From Nocardia sp. NBC_00416 (lineage in GTDB: Bacteria > Actinomycetota > Actinomycetes > Mycobacteriales > Mycobacteriaceae): a DNA stretch of 64,000 bases. The stretch spans positions 1,428,501 through 1,492,500 of the forward strand of contig NZ_CP107932.1 in assembly GCF_036032445.1 (NCBI RefSeq). Direction: 5' to 3'. How positions within the stretch are numbered: position 1 is the first letter of the stretch; the number at the start of each line of letters is the position of its first letter. This document shows positions 49,862 through 57,916 of this stretch, piece after piece. A model generated the notes under the pieces. That model did no database searches and was not told the DNA's origin. It saw nothing but the letters and a program-made list of their open reading frames with translations. The translations under genes and the position numbers were made by a program.

Positions 49862-51153
49862 TGCAGCTCCTCGGCGAGAGTCCGGACGCAGTCGGCGAAG
49901 CGATCGATATCGTCGACGGTGGTGTAGACATGGGTGCTGACCCGCACCGATTCGGGATCGCCGGAGCTCACCGGCACGCAGTGTGCGCCGGTGCGGACGA
50001 GGAACCCGTATTCGGCGAGCACGAAACCCAGGTCGGCCGCGGAGATCCCGGCGAGGGTGAACGAGACGATGCCGTGCCCGCTGTCGTCTCCGCTGTGGGC
50101 GGGTCCGGGCAGGAAGCGCAGACCGGGGACCGTGCGCAGATCGCCGACCAGCCGGCGGGTCAGCAACCTGTTGTGCTCGGCGATCGCGGCCATTCCATAG
50201 GAGTCGAGGACCTCGAGCGCGCTACCCAGGGCGAGGATCCCGGGAATGTTCATGGTGCCGCCCTCCAACAGGCCCGGCATGGTTCCGCCGTCGAAACCGG
50301 TGACCGTGAGTGCCGCATCGGTAGCGCCCCCCGGTAGGAACGGGCGCAGTTGCGGGTGGGTCCGGCGGTGGCAGTACAGGATTCCGGTCCCCGGTGCGCC
50401 GAACATCTTGTGTGCCGCGAACACCGCGAAGTCGGCGCCCAGCGCGCCGACGTCCACGGGGAGATGGCCTCCGCTCTGGCTGCAGTCGAAACAGAGGAGT
50501 ACGTGTGCGGGGATCCGGTCTCGCAGCTCGGCGAGGGTGGTCAGCGCGCCGAACACGTGGTGTAGGTGGGTGACGGTGAGCAGCCGTGTGCGCGGGCTCA
50601 GCTTCCGGGCGATATCGATCGGGTCGGCCTGTCCGGCCGGAGTGACCCGGTAAGGTACGAGTTCGATCCGGCGGTCGAACCGCGCGAGGGTATCTCGTAG
50701 CAGATACCAGGGCAGGACATTGGCTGCGTGGTCCCGGGGGCTGTAGAGGATCTCGTCGCCGTCGCGGAGGGCGGCCAGGCCCCACGACATCGCGACGGCG
50801 TTGAGTGCAGCGGTCGCGCCACCGGTGAAGACGATCTCGTCGGTATGGGCGGCGCCCAGGAAGCTCGCGGTGCGGGCGCGGATACCGGCGATTCGCTGGG
50901 TGAGGACGGTCGCCCAGGGGTAGGTGCCGCGGGCGGCGTTCGCGGTGGCCGTGGCGTGGTAGTCCCGCACCGTCTCGACGACCGCGCCGGGTTTCTGAGT
51001 TGTCGCGGCACTGTCCAGGTAGGTTTCCGCGGTATCGGCCAGCGCGGGGAACGCGGCCCGCACCCGCGGCGAGAGCAGTCCGGCCGCTGGATCCGCCGCC
51101 GCGGCACTGGCGTGAAGTTCCACTGGATCGGGACGGCGCAGGGATGATCCCAT
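49858..51153 (-). CDS. SufS/CsdA-like cysteine desulfurase (class V aminotransferase)
   Basis: 431 residues from the ATG at 51153, chosen over an ATG at 51204 because AAGGAG sits eight bases upstream. Key residues of the family are all present: YLDSAATTQKP, DHAANVLPW for PLP stacking, FDCSQ, K249 in AAHKMFGAPGTG, and the persulfide Cys C392 in VRTGAHC. It should take sulfur from cysteine (or act as a lyase on a related substrate). No SufE/SufU or Fe-S assembly genes are nearby, so it more likely serves the operon than housekeeping Fe-S clusters. First gene of the operon. Confidence 0.9.
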   Translation of the reverse strand: MGSSLRRPDPVELHASAAAADPAAGLLSPRVRAAFPALADTAETYLDSAATTQKPGAVVETVRDYHATATANAARGTYPWATVLTQRIAGIRARTASFLGAAHTDEIVFTGGATAALNAVAMSWGLAALRDGDEILYSPRDHAANVLPWYLLRDTLARFDRRIELVPYRVTPAGQADPIDIARKLSPRTRLLTVTHLHHVFGALTTLAELRDRIPAHVLLCFDCSQSGGHLPVDVGALGADFAVFAAHKMFGAPGTGILYCHRRTHPQLRPFLPGGATDAALTVTGFDGGTMPGLLEGGTMNIPGILALGSALEVLDSYGMAAIAEHNRLLTRRLVGDLRTVPGLRFLPGPAHSGDDSGHGIVSFTLAGISAADLGFVLAEYGFLVRTGAHCVPVSSGDPESVRVSTHVYTTVDDIDRFADCVRTLAEELQ

Positions 51154-51194
51154 GGTGATCGCTCCTTCCGCCGATCCGCCCGGACTGCGAACAA

Positions 51195-51209
51195 CGATAC
51201 TCATTGTCG
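51195..51209. promoter_or_regulatory. Fur/Zur-like 7-1-7 palindrome upstream of the PLP operon
   Basis: CGATACT-C-ATTGTCG matches five of seven bases in each half of the TGATAAT-N-ATTATCA Fur-type box and is five of seven self-complementary. It lies 42-56 bp before the cysteine desulfurase start, a place that suits promoter overlap. It also lies in the gap to the divergent PNPOx-like gene. Motif match only. Confidence 0.35.
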
Positions 51210-51313
51210 GAATGTTCGCCCAGTACGATTGTCACGCAACCGGTTTCGTGTCGTCATCGAACGGCCCCGGTGAGGTCCCGGGACATGTCGGTGGCTCGCG
51301 TTATGGTGCCCGT

Positions 51314-51733
51314 ATGCCTCTTACCCTCGATGAACGTCAATCGTTTCTGGCCGAACCGCATATCGGTGCGCTCGCCGTATCGGCGGGGGCGGATCGGGGG
51401 CCGCTCACGGTTCCCATCTGGTATCAGTACGCGCCCGGCGGTGAGTTGTGGGTACTGACCGGTCTCGAGTCGGAGAAGTTGCGCCGGATCAGGGCGGCGG
51501 GTCGTTTCAGTCTCATGGCCGAACGCGTCGCACCGACGGTCCGCTATGTGAGCGTGGAAGGTCCCATGACCCGGGTCGAACCGATGACCGATGCCCGGCA
51601 TCGCGAAATGGCCGCGCGCTACCTGCCCGCAGATCGCGTGGAGGGCTTCCTCTCCTACGCCGAGGCCGAACTCGGCGAGCAGGTGATGGTGTTCATGCAG
51701 CCGGAGCGCTGGCTGTCCGCTGATCTCGGCTGA
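51314..51733 (+). CDS. Pyridoxamine 5'-phosphate oxidase-family protein
   Basis: 139 residues from the ATG at 51314. Split-barrel flavin-binding fold: LAVSAGADRGPLTVPIWYQY, ELWVLTGLESEKLRRIRAAGRFSLM, YVSVEGPM. This small PNPOx-like group in actinobacteria includes F420-, FMN- and heme-binding members; the cofactor cannot be told from the sequence, and a role in PLP synthesis is not implied. It is divergent from the four-gene PLP operon and shares its upstream region. Confidence 0.88.
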   Translation: MPLTLDERQSFLAEPHIGALAVSAGADRGPLTVPIWYQYAPGGELWVLTGLESEKLRRIRAAGRFSLMAERVAPTVRYVSVEGPMTRVEPMTDARHREMAARYLPADRVEGFLSYAEAELGEQVMVFMQPERWLSADLG

Positions 51734-51740
51734 TCGGCCG

Positions 51741-52175
51741 TCAGTATCCGCCCTGTAGATATTCGACGAGCTGTTCGCGTTCGGTCTTCAGTTCCGAGAT
51801 CGCGCTCTTGACCACATCGCCGATGCTCACGATGCCGGTGAGTCGTCCGTCGACGACCACCGGCAGGTGTCGCACTCGATGGTCGGTCATTACTCTGCGG
51901 AGTCCGTCGACATGGTCGTCGGGGCTGCAGGTGCGGACTTCTGTGGTCATGATCCGTGACACCGGGGAGTCCAGGAGCGCGGCGCCGTGCAGGTGCAGGG
52001 CGCGGACGATATCGCGCTCGGAGACTATTCCGGTGATCCGGCTGCCGTCCGGAGAGACCACCACGGCCCCGATGTTGTGTTCGGTCAGTAACGCGAGCAG
52101 GCTCCGGATATCGAGATCCGGACCGACGGTGGTGACGCTGCTGCCCTTGGTGTTCAGTATCTCGGCGATTCGCAT
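51741..52175 (-). CDS. CBS-pair domain protein
   Basis: 144 residues from the ATG at 52175 (MRIAEILNTKGSSVTTV); an ATG at 52184 is possible. Two CBS motifs in tandem: IGAVVVSPDGSRITGIVSERDIVRAL and RHLPVVVDGRLTGIVSIGDVVKS. CBS pairs bind adenine nucleotides and act as energy sensors. This is the short stand-alone type. Tail-to-tail with the PNPOx-like gene, 7 bp between stops. Confidence 0.93.
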   Translation of the reverse strand: MRIAEILNTKGSSVTTVGPDLDIRSLLALLTEHNIGAVVVSPDGSRITGIVSERDIVRALHLHGAALLDSPVSRIMTTEVRTCSPDDHVDGLRRVMTDHRVRHLPVVVDGRLTGIVSIGDVVKSAISELKTEREQLVEYLQGGY

Positions 52176-52295
52176 AGTTACCATCCACATGAGCGCGGGA
52201 TTACAGAATCCCCCGTGCGGTGGCCGAAAGCCAGCACGAATCGGCATCGGCCGGTTGTTCGACTGTTGTCCATGGACGCCCGGCTCTCCGAGTGG

Positions 52296-52550
52296 CTATT
52301 CGTCGTCGAGTCCCGCGGACAGGTACGCGGCGGCTGCCAGCCACTGGCGGCACTGCGGACCGTGTACATCATGGACGTGCAGGATCTCGCGTGCCTGCCG
52401 GTAGGTGAGTACCGGCGGTTCCGCGCTGCAATCGGTGCCCGGATCCGCGGCCGCGTAGCGGAGGAGCGATTCCTGTTGACGGCCGAGCGAGTGCGCACCG
52501 CCGGCGCTTCCCATGGCGTTCTGGTGGGGACTTCGGAATGGCTGGGTCAT
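52296..52550 (-). CDS. Small conserved hypothetical protein
   Basis: 84 residues from the ATG at 52550, which has GAGGGG about seven bases upstream (a GTG at 52565 is also in frame). The C-terminal part, PVLTYRQAREILHVHDVHG then CRQWLAAAAYLS, is a pattern I recall from short actinobacterial proteins of unknown function. The antisense frame is longer but lacks a good start. It has the shared 20-bp element 115 bp upstream (52665-52684). Confidence 0.55.
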   Translation of the reverse strand: MTQPFRSPHQNAMGSAGGAHSLGRQQESLLRYAAADPGTDCSAEPPVLTYRQAREILHVHDVHGPQCRQWLAAAAYLSAGLDDE

Positions 52551-52664
52551 TCGATTGCCCCTCACTGCGACGTTGCGGGACGAGACCTCCGGCCGGCGAA
52601 TCAGCTGGAGAAGATGCTGCGTATCGCCCCTCTTGTGCGCTCGAGTTTAGGCCGACGTCACTTA

Positions 52665-52684
52665 CAAATGCAAGTACATCTGCA
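52665..52684 (-). promoter_or_regulatory. Shared 20-bp element, copy 1
   Basis: caaatgcaagtacatctgca (+ strand) is identical to 55656-55675. Read towards the downstream minus-strand gene it is TGCAGATG-TAC-TTGCATTTG, followed by TAAG. A related inverted repeat precedes DUF397. Likely a promoter element or operator. Confidence 0.6.
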
Positions 52685-52785
52685 AACTACAGACGAAATT
52701 TCAGCGGCAACGTTCACGCCCGGCCCCCGCGCGACCGCCGCTGTGGCGCTGCACTTTCCGGCACCACAGTACCTGGGTGGGCGCG

Positions 52786-53583
52786 TCAGGGCTTGCGAGC
52801 CACGCCGCCGTATGCGGAAACCGGCGGCGTGTCCTCGGCGGCGCCACTGTCCGGGCGCCATCGGTTGATCGGGACCAGCCCGGGCTCCACCAGTTCCAAC
52901 CCGTCGAAAGCAGTGCGGAGATCCACCAGCGGGCGCGGTACGTAGGGCACGCCGCCGGTGTCGGTGTAGTCGTGGCACAGCCTGACGTAGGCCTCGCTGT
53001 CGTCGGTGCCGTCCCACAGGACCAGATAGCTACCGGCGGTGGTCGCGTTCAGTACGGTGCGCACGATCCGCCGCATCTCCTCGGGGGAGTGTTCGTGGCC
53101 GAGTACGCCCATGAACATCACCGCCAGCGGCTGGGTGAAGTTCAGGACGTGACGCGCATCGGCGACGATGAGTTCGGGGCGGTGGTAGTCGGAGTCGAGG
53201 TAGGTGGTGACGCCCTCGTCGGTGGTGCCGGCCAGTAATGTCCGCGCATGCGCGAGGACCAGCGGATCGTTGTCGACATAGACGATCTTGGACTCCGGTG
53301 CGAAGCCCTGGGCGACTTCGTGGGTGTTCTGCATGGTGGGCAGGCCGGTGCCGATATCGAGGAACTGGCGGATTCCCTTCTCCTCGGCCAGGAATCGAAC
53401 GGCGCGGATGAGGAACTGCCGGGACTGCACGGCCATGGTGGCGATCTCCGGGTCGATGGCGAGACCTGCGTCGCCGGCGATGCGGTCGACTTCGTAGTAG
53501 TCGTGGCCGCCCATCCAGTAGTTCCAGATGCGCGCGGAATGCGGAATATCCGTCCGGATCGCGGGGCGGCTGTCTTCGGTCAT
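52786..53583 (-). CDS. SAM-dependent methyltransferase, DUF574 (Methyltransf_19)
   Basis: 265 residues from the ATG at 53583, with GAGGAG seven bases upstream. The opening DIPHSARIWNYWMGGHDYYEVDR is diagnostic of the DUF574 family; the SAM-binding strand is FLDIGTGLPT, then IVYVDNDPLVLAHAR. The family is expanded in actinobacteria and often sits with DUF397 and XRE-DUF5753 genes; its targets are unknown. Divergent from DUF397. Confidence 0.94.
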   Translation of the reverse strand: MTEDSRPAIRTDIPHSARIWNYWMGGHDYYEVDRIAGDAGLAIDPEIATMAVQSRQFLIRAVRFLAEEKGIRQFLDIGTGLPTMQNTHEVAQGFAPESKIVYVDNDPLVLAHARTLLAGTTDEGVTTYLDSDYHRPELIVADARHVLNFTQPLAVMFMGVLGHEHSPEEMRRIVRTVLNATTAGSYLVLWDGTDDSEAYVRLCHDYTDTGGVPYVPRPLVDLRTAFDGLELVEPGLVPINRWRPDSGAAEDTPPVSAYGGVARKP

Positions 53584-53867
53584 GGCGGACTCCTCGGCGG
53601 TGCATGGTCGGAAATATGCCGGAGCGCGGGCCGGCGGGTGGTTCCGACGGCCGGTGAAGCCGATGTCGATTGCGACAGTACAAGACTCGTCGCCGCAGGT
53701 GCGGCGAGACGATCCGGCCGGGAGGGGTGGCCGCGTCCCGCGTCGTACAGTCCCGGGCCGACGGTGTGTCGGAAGGCCTTCGAGCAGCACGAAAGTCGGG
53801 TTCGCGAGTGCGTGAGAACCCCTGGACGCGCGTCGGCGAACTTCGTGCTATCGTCCTGATGTCGGTG

Positions 53868-53897
53868 CAGATGCAAGAACACCTGCGTTTGCATCTG
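53868..53897. promoter_or_regulatory. 9-bp perfect inverted repeat upstream of DUF397
   Basis: CAGATGCAA (53868-53876) and TTGCATCTG (53889-53897) with a 12-bp spacer, 58 bp before the DUF397 start. The right arm plus TAAG matches the flank of the 20-bp elements at 52665 and 55656, so one regulator may bind all three. The rest of the 371-bp gap 53584-53954 shows no gene. Confidence 0.6.
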
Positions 53898-53954
53898 TAA
53901 GGACCGGCGGTATGCGACAGTGGCGTCAGCGACCATGAGCAAGGAGTGGGTCCT

Positions 53955-54173
53955 ATGTCGGAAATGACCAACCAGGTGATCGGAGCCTGGCGTAAGAGCA
54001 CGTTCAGCAACCCGAGCGGGAACTGCGTCGAGTTCGCCGAGGCGGCCAACAACCTGGTTGCCATACGCAATTCGCGATTCCCTGATGGCGGCGTGATCTT
54101 TTACACGCGTCCGGAGATCGATGCCTTCCTGCAGGGCGCCAAAGCGGGAGAGTTCGACGATCTGGCGGGTTGA
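53955..54173 (+). CDS. DUF397 small protein
   Basis: 72 residues from the ATG at 53955 (AAGGAG eight bases upstream). WRKSTFSNPSGNCVEFA near the start and IRNSRFPDGGVIFYTRPEIDAFLQGAKAGEFD at the end are full DUF397 hallmarks. In Streptomyces such small proteins work with WhiJ-like XRE-DUF5753 regulators encoded beside them, as here, in a regulatory or antitoxin-like pairing. Confidence 0.95.
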   Translation: MSEMTNQVIGAWRKSTFSNPSGNCVEFAEAANNLVAIRNSRFPDGGVIFYTRPEIDAFLQGAKAGEFDDLAG

Positions 54174-54196
54174 GAGGTAGCATGGGCCGTCGGCGT

Positions 54197-54226
54197 GGTG
54201 CGCCCGGATCGGATGATCGGCGCACC
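54197..54226 (+). terminator. Hairpin between DUF397 and the XRE-DUF5753 gene
   Basis: GGTGCGCC/GGCGCACC, 8-bp perfect stem with a 14-base loop, in the 83-bp gap between the two genes. No T-run follows. It may attenuate read-through into the regulator gene. Confidence 0.35.
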
Positions 54227-54256
54227 GTGGGTTAACCCGAAAGCGGAGACGACTCC

Positions 54257-55156
54257 ATGATCGCAGAGCCCGAGAACCGTGGTGGTACGCAATCCGTGGA
54301 TGCGGAGCGTGGCCCCACGGTTCTGCGTATTGCTCTGGGCGGCCAGTTACGAAAACTGCGCGAGAGCAAGAAGATCACCCGAGAGGCCGCGGGTGATGCC
54401 ATCCGCGGCTCCCATGCAAAGATCAGTCGGCTCGAGCTGGGTCGGACGAGCTTCAAAGAGCGAGACATCCGGGACCTGTTGACGCTGTACGGCGTCACCG
54501 ATCCCGAGGAGCGGGAAAGCTTCCTCGAGCTCGCGCGCCGGGCGAACGAACCGGGGTGGTGGCATCGTTACGGCGACTTGCTGCCGTCCTGGTTCGGCAC
54601 CTATCTGGGCCTGGAGCAGGCGGCCAGCAAGATCCGTACCTACGAATCGCATCTGGTGCCCGGTCTGTTGCAGACCCCGGATTACGCGCGGGCCGTGGTG
54701 ACGCTCGGTTACGAGGACGCCGATACCGATCGGCGGGTGGCGTTCCGGCAGCGGCGGCAGGAGATCCTGCATCGATCCGACCCGCCCGTTATCTGGGCGG
54801 TACTCGACGAAGCGGCACTGCACCGGCCGGTGGGCGGTGCCGACGTGCATCGGGCGCAGATGGAACACCTGCTCGAGCTGACGCGCCTGCCCAATGTGAC
54901 GATTCAGGTGGTTCCGTTCTCCGCCGGCGAACATGCCGCGGCGGGAAGCTCTTTCACGATTCTCCGGTTCGCCGAGGCCGAACTGCCCGATATCGTCTAT
55001 CTGGAACAGTTGACGAGTGCGCTGTATCTGGACCGCCGTGAGGATCTCGCACTGTATTTGTCGGTCATGGACCGGCTGAGTGTGCAGGCGGCGCCACCGG
55101 AGAAGTCACGCGGCATCATCGCCGATTACGCGAAGGGTTTGTGGGGGACAAGGTAG
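54257..55156 (+). CDS. XRE-family regulator with DUF5753 domain (WhiJ-like), copy 1
   Basis: 299 residues from the ATG at 54257. HTH in residues about 25-80 (LRKLRESKKITREAAGDAI, then KISRLELGRTSFKERD). DUF5753 follows: GWWHRYGDLLPSWF, YLGLEQAASKIRTYE, VPGLLQTPDYARAV, then FAEAELPDIVYLEQLTSALYLDR. Family known for developmental and antibiotic control with DUF397 partners in Streptomyces. Paralogous to the gene at 57917-58894. Ends before a strong hairpin. Confidence 0.95.
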   Translation: MIAEPENRGGTQSVDAERGPTVLRIALGGQLRKLRESKKITREAAGDAIRGSHAKISRLELGRTSFKERDIRDLLTLYGVTDPEERESFLELARRANEPGWWHRYGDLLPSWFGTYLGLEQAASKIRTYESHLVPGLLQTPDYARAVVTLGYEDADTDRRVAFRQRRQEILHRSDPPVIWAVLDEAALHRPVGGADVHRAQMEHLLELTRLPNVTIQVVPFSAGEHAAAGSSFTILRFAEAELPDIVYLEQLTSALYLDRREDLALYLSVMDRLSVQAAPPEKSRGIIADYAKGLWGTR

Positions 55157-55173
55157 AGCGCCTCCCGCAGATT

Positions 55174-55222
55174 CGCATTCCTATCGCCTCGGTGACTCCA
55201 CCACCGAGGCGATAGGAATGCG
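55174..55222. terminator. Bidirectional terminator-like hairpin with 21-bp perfect arms
   Basis: Arms 55174-55194 and 55202-55222 are exact reverse complements with a 7-base loop. It sits in the 74-bp gap between two convergent stops, so it can serve both genes. No long T-run, as is usual in high-GC actinobacteria. Confidence 0.85.
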
Positions 55223-55230
55223 ACGAGATT

Positions 55231-55593
55231 TCAGGCCTTGATGAAGGTCGACGCGACGCGCCAGAAGGTATCCGGCTGCAACAACCGGAAATCCCAATCG
55301 TCGGCGAGCGCATGGGCCGTCGTGACAATCTGATCGATATCGAAATCGTCACGTGTTGCCGCGCCGGTGGATTCGATCGCGTCGATGACGAATTCGACGG
55401 CACTCTCGCGCGTCGAATCGAAGGGGCGGCCGCTGCGGACGCCGAATGTAGTCATATCAATACCGTTCGCCGGCCTGCCGATCGGGGCGGGATCGATTCT
55501 TGCTGAACTGTTGACGAATCGAGTTGGATCCGCTGGGCTCTCCCGCAGCTGCGGCAGTAAACCACTGGCGAATGTTGTCGTCGGCTCACTCAC
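55231..55593 (-). CDS. Hypothetical protein
   Basis: 120 residues from the GTG at 55593 (GGGGAGG about six bases upstream). No signal peptide or membrane segment; the C-terminal half is acidic and helical (AVEFVIDAIESTGAATRDDF, then TTAHALADDWDFRLLQPDTFWRV). Not recognised. The shared 20-bp element lies 63 bp upstream, which ties it to the small gene at 52296 and, less tightly, to DUF397. It converges on the XRE-DUF5753 gene. Confidence 0.7.
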   Translation of the reverse strand: MSEPTTTFASGLLPQLRESPADPTRFVNSSARIDPAPIGRPANGIDMTTFGVRSGRPFDSTRESAVEFVIDAIESTGAATRDDFDIDQIVTTAHALADDWDFRLLQPDTFWRVASTFIKA

Positions 55594-55655
55594 GCGGCCT
55601 CCCCTTACTTTCCCCTGTATAGCGGTGTGGGAAGAGTCTAGGTCGCGGGTGCTTT

Positions 55656-55675
55656 CAAATGCAAGTACATCTGCA
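55656..55675 (-). promoter_or_regulatory. Shared 20-bp element, copy 2
   Basis: Identical over 20 bases to 52665-52684 and in the same orientation to its downstream minus-strand gene (start 55593). On the gene strand it is TGCAGATG-TAC-TTGCATTTG followed by AAAG. Confidence 0.6.
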
Positions 55676-55715
55676 CGATCGATTTATTGTGTCCGAACGG
55701 TTTTCGGCGGCGGTT

Positions 55716-56375
55716 TCAGCGAGCCGCCGCGGCGACAGCGGCCTCGATCGGAGTGTCGCCGCTGACCAGTTCCAGTGTGTGACCGGCCGTATGGCCCGCG
55801 TCCAACAGCTCGGCGAGCACGGCGGCCACATCGGCGCGCGGGATATCGCCGCGTTCGAGCCGCGGCGGAGCCAGCGTGACCGATCCGGTGCCGGGAGAGT
55901 CGAGCAGACGGCCCGGCCGCAGGATGGTCCAGTCCAGGTCACGGCTGCGCAGGTCGTCCTCGGCCTGAGTCTTGGCGTCGATATAGGCCGCCCACACCTC
56001 GTCCGTACCCGGCGCCGGAGCCAGGCCCGCGCCCATCGTCGATATCTGCAGGAACCGCCGGGTACCCACTCGTTCGGCGGCCTCTGCCAGGAGTACCGAT
56101 CCGTCGCGGTCCACCGTGTACTTGCGGGCCGCCCCACTACCCGGTCCGCCGCCCGCCGCGAAAACCACTGCGTCCGCGCTCTGTACGGTCGCGGTGAGAT
56201 CGGTCACCAGCGCTCGTTCCAGATCCAGCACCACCGGTTCGGCGCCGGTCGCGTACACCTCGGGCGCGTGTGCGGAGTTACGGATCAAGGCGATGGCGCT
56301 GTGGCCCCGGCCGGTGAGTCGTTCGGCGAGCAGCAGAGCGATTTTGCCGTGTCCACCGGCGATGACGATGCGCAT
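55716..56375 (-). CDS. NAD(P)-binding, NmrA/atypical SDR-type protein
   Basis: 219 residues from the ATG at 56375. GGHGKIALLLAERLTGRGH is the dinucleotide-binding GxxGxxG turn. Then VVFAAGGGPGSG, DRDGSVLLAEAAERVGTRRFLQISTMGA, and LDWTILRPGRL, all hallmarks of the NAD(P)H-binding SDR-e-type proteins related to NmrA and YwnB. Probably a redox-sensing or quinone-related oxidoreductase. It is followed on the same strand by none of its own pathway genes. Confidence 0.9.
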   Translation of the reverse strand: MRIVIAGGHGKIALLLAERLTGRGHSAIALIRNSAHAPEVYATGAEPVVLDLERALVTDLTATVQSADAVVFAAGGGPGSGAARKYTVDRDGSVLLAEAAERVGTRRFLQISTMGAGLAPAPGTDEVWAAYIDAKTQAEDDLRSRDLDWTILRPGRLLDSPGTGSVTLAPPRLERGDIPRADVAAVLAELLDAGHTAGHTLELVSGDTPIEAAVAAAAR

Positions 56376-56394
56376 ACGAGGTCCTTTCGAGTGG

Positions 56395-56904
56395 TCAGCG
56401 TTCGGGTCCGCCGGGGTTGCAGGCGGCGTCGACGGTCGCGTCGTATCCCACCGACGGCCGCCACGGTTCCAGATTCCAGGTGGGTTTGTCCGGGGCGATG
56501 AGCCGGGCCCACTCCCAGTGGCAGCGGAACTGATCCCACATGCCGGGGGTGTCCGCGCTCGGATCGGCGGCGCGGATCTCCTGCCAGGCCCGCAGGTCGG
56601 ACCCGGGAAACGTGGTGTCGCGACCGGCTCGGGTGGGGTGGACCATCAATCGTGGGCCGTCGGCGTTCCCCGTCCATTCCACATGGTCGATCAAGGACTG
56701 CCCAGCAAAGGGGTCGACCGTGGAGGTCGCGGGGTGCGTGACGGTGCGGGACCCGGTAGCCGGTGAGGTTGTCACCGGCGTAGTCGTGGCGATCGGCGGG
56801 CTGTCGGAGCGGGAGCCCGGGTCCGGCGATCCGCATCCCGTGATCGCCACGACGGTGGCGATCAGGAGCGCCCCGCCCGCGCGGGTCGCGGATTCGATCG
56901 GCAT
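56395..56904 (-). CDS. DUF2599 lipoprotein
   Basis: 169 residues from the ATG at 56904 (AGGAG six bases upstream). Signal peptide ends in lipobox ITGC. After a Thr/Ser/Pro-rich linker comes DUF2599: HVEWTGNADGPRLMVHPT, AWQEIRAAD, DTPGMWDQFRCHWEWA, then WNLEPWRPSVGYDATVDAACNPGG. Function unknown; the domain is frequent in Mycobacteriales. It lies 19 bp upstream of the NAD(P)-binding gene, same strand. Confidence 0.88.
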   Translation of the reverse strand: MPIESATRAGGALLIATVVAITGCGSPDPGSRSDSPPIATTTPVTTSPATGSRTVTHPATSTVDPFAGQSLIDHVEWTGNADGPRLMVHPTRAGRDTTFPGSDLRAWQEIRAADPSADTPGMWDQFRCHWEWARLIAPDKPTWNLEPWRPSVGYDATVDAACNPGGPER

Positions 56905-57361
56905 ACACGCTCCTGCGGTCGGTTCCGGCCCGCCCATCGCACCGGTTGTCCCCGAGCCTAGAGGGTGCGGCCGGTCCGATGTGTCTGCGCGCGAGCGTGG
57001 CGCGTGTGCGGCGGCTGTGGATCTCGCCCGATGACGCCGCCCGGTCCGATGATCGGTGCGTAGGCGACCGCCCGGGCTGGTGGCCGGACGACCTGCCGGC
57101 GCGCGGGTTGCCAGGTCCGGTGTTGCGCGGCACGAGGTTCGAGCCCGGCGATCACCCGGGGGCGATCGGTCGCCGGTGGCGCCCGGTTCCGGTCGGCGGG
57201 GTGCGTCTCCGACCGGTGGCTGCTTCAAGGAGGGTTGCCCGCACCTGGTTCGGGGACTTCGGCGAGCCGATCGTAATGCGTGCCGTTGCCGTGCCGTGAT
57301 CGGGAAGCTTTGCGCGCGAATGACTCTCTGGCCGCTCGATGGATTCCGCGATCGCGTGGAC
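56905..57361. other. Region with one weak + strand open frame (56979-57299)
   Basis: About 450 bases upstream of the DUF2599 gene. An ATG at 56979 opens about 106 residues with a coherent stretch (PGWWPDDLPARGLPGPVLRG, RFEPGDHPG, VPVGGVRLRP) that may be a small protein, but there is no clear ribosome binding site and no family. The DUF2599 promoter should lie next to 56905. Confidence 0.3.
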
Positions 57362-57607
57362 TCAGTGCCAGAGGCTGTGGCAGGGTAGTCGGCGCAAACC
57401 GGGTCTGATCTTGCTGTCCACCGTGACAGTGAGTCCCGCGTGAACGGCGGCGGAGGTGAATTCCCACGCCTCGGTGTTGGTGGCTGCGTACTCCAGAACG
57501 AGTGCGTTGTCCGCGGCGGGTCCGTCGAAGTAGACCGTGACCCGGCGGGTCAGGGTATTGCGGGCGGTGTCGTCGCGTTCGGCCGTGGCCGGTGTCGTGG
57601 CGTCCAA
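57362..57607 (-). CDS. Small hypothetical protein with TTG start
   Basis: 81 residues from a TTG at 57607 with AAGGAG nine bases upstream, which decides the start. Residues 22-75 look like a compact alpha/beta protein (RRVTVYFDGPAADNALVLEY, AWEFTSAAVHAGLTVTVDSK, LRRLPCHSLWH). Not recognised. Divergent from the second XRE-DUF5753 gene. Confidence 0.6.
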   Translation of the reverse strand: MDATTPATAERDDTARNTLTRRVTVYFDGPAADNALVLEYAATNTEAWEFTSAAVHAGLTVTVDSKIRPGLRRLPCHSLWH

Positions 57608-57916
57608 GATCCGCGTCTCCTTCCGGACGGCGTCACCGTCGGCGCCGTTGTTCGTAACAGTAGGTCCGCACCATTGTTGAGAACATGTTCCGGAAACGGG
57701 TCTGGGGAATTCACAGCACGTGACGAGTCGGGTCGGGGTGGGTCACCACGTCCACCTGGGCGGAGTCTGCGCCCGCAACAGGCACGTGTCGGTATGAGCC
57801 GCGTCGCAGCACTGCCGGCCGGCGACTCTCCTGGCATGCCCGTTCGATGCGAATGTCGTTCATGCCAGGGGTGTTTCGTTTGGTCTCCGGCACCGCTCCC
57901 ATGCGAAACTCGAATA
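57608..57916. other. Divergent promoter region with a 10-bp palindrome
   Basis: 309 bases between the TTG-start small gene and the second XRE-DUF5753 gene. GAACATGTTC at 57681-57690 is a perfect palindrome and could be an operator. No gene recognised, and the 20-bp element of the neighbouring locus is not present. Confidence 0.4.

Noticed and set aside
54183..54256. Riboswitch or attenuator before the XRE-DUF5753 gene
   Set aside because: Only a simple 8-bp stem is visible; no conserved riboswitch core, so listed as a hairpin.
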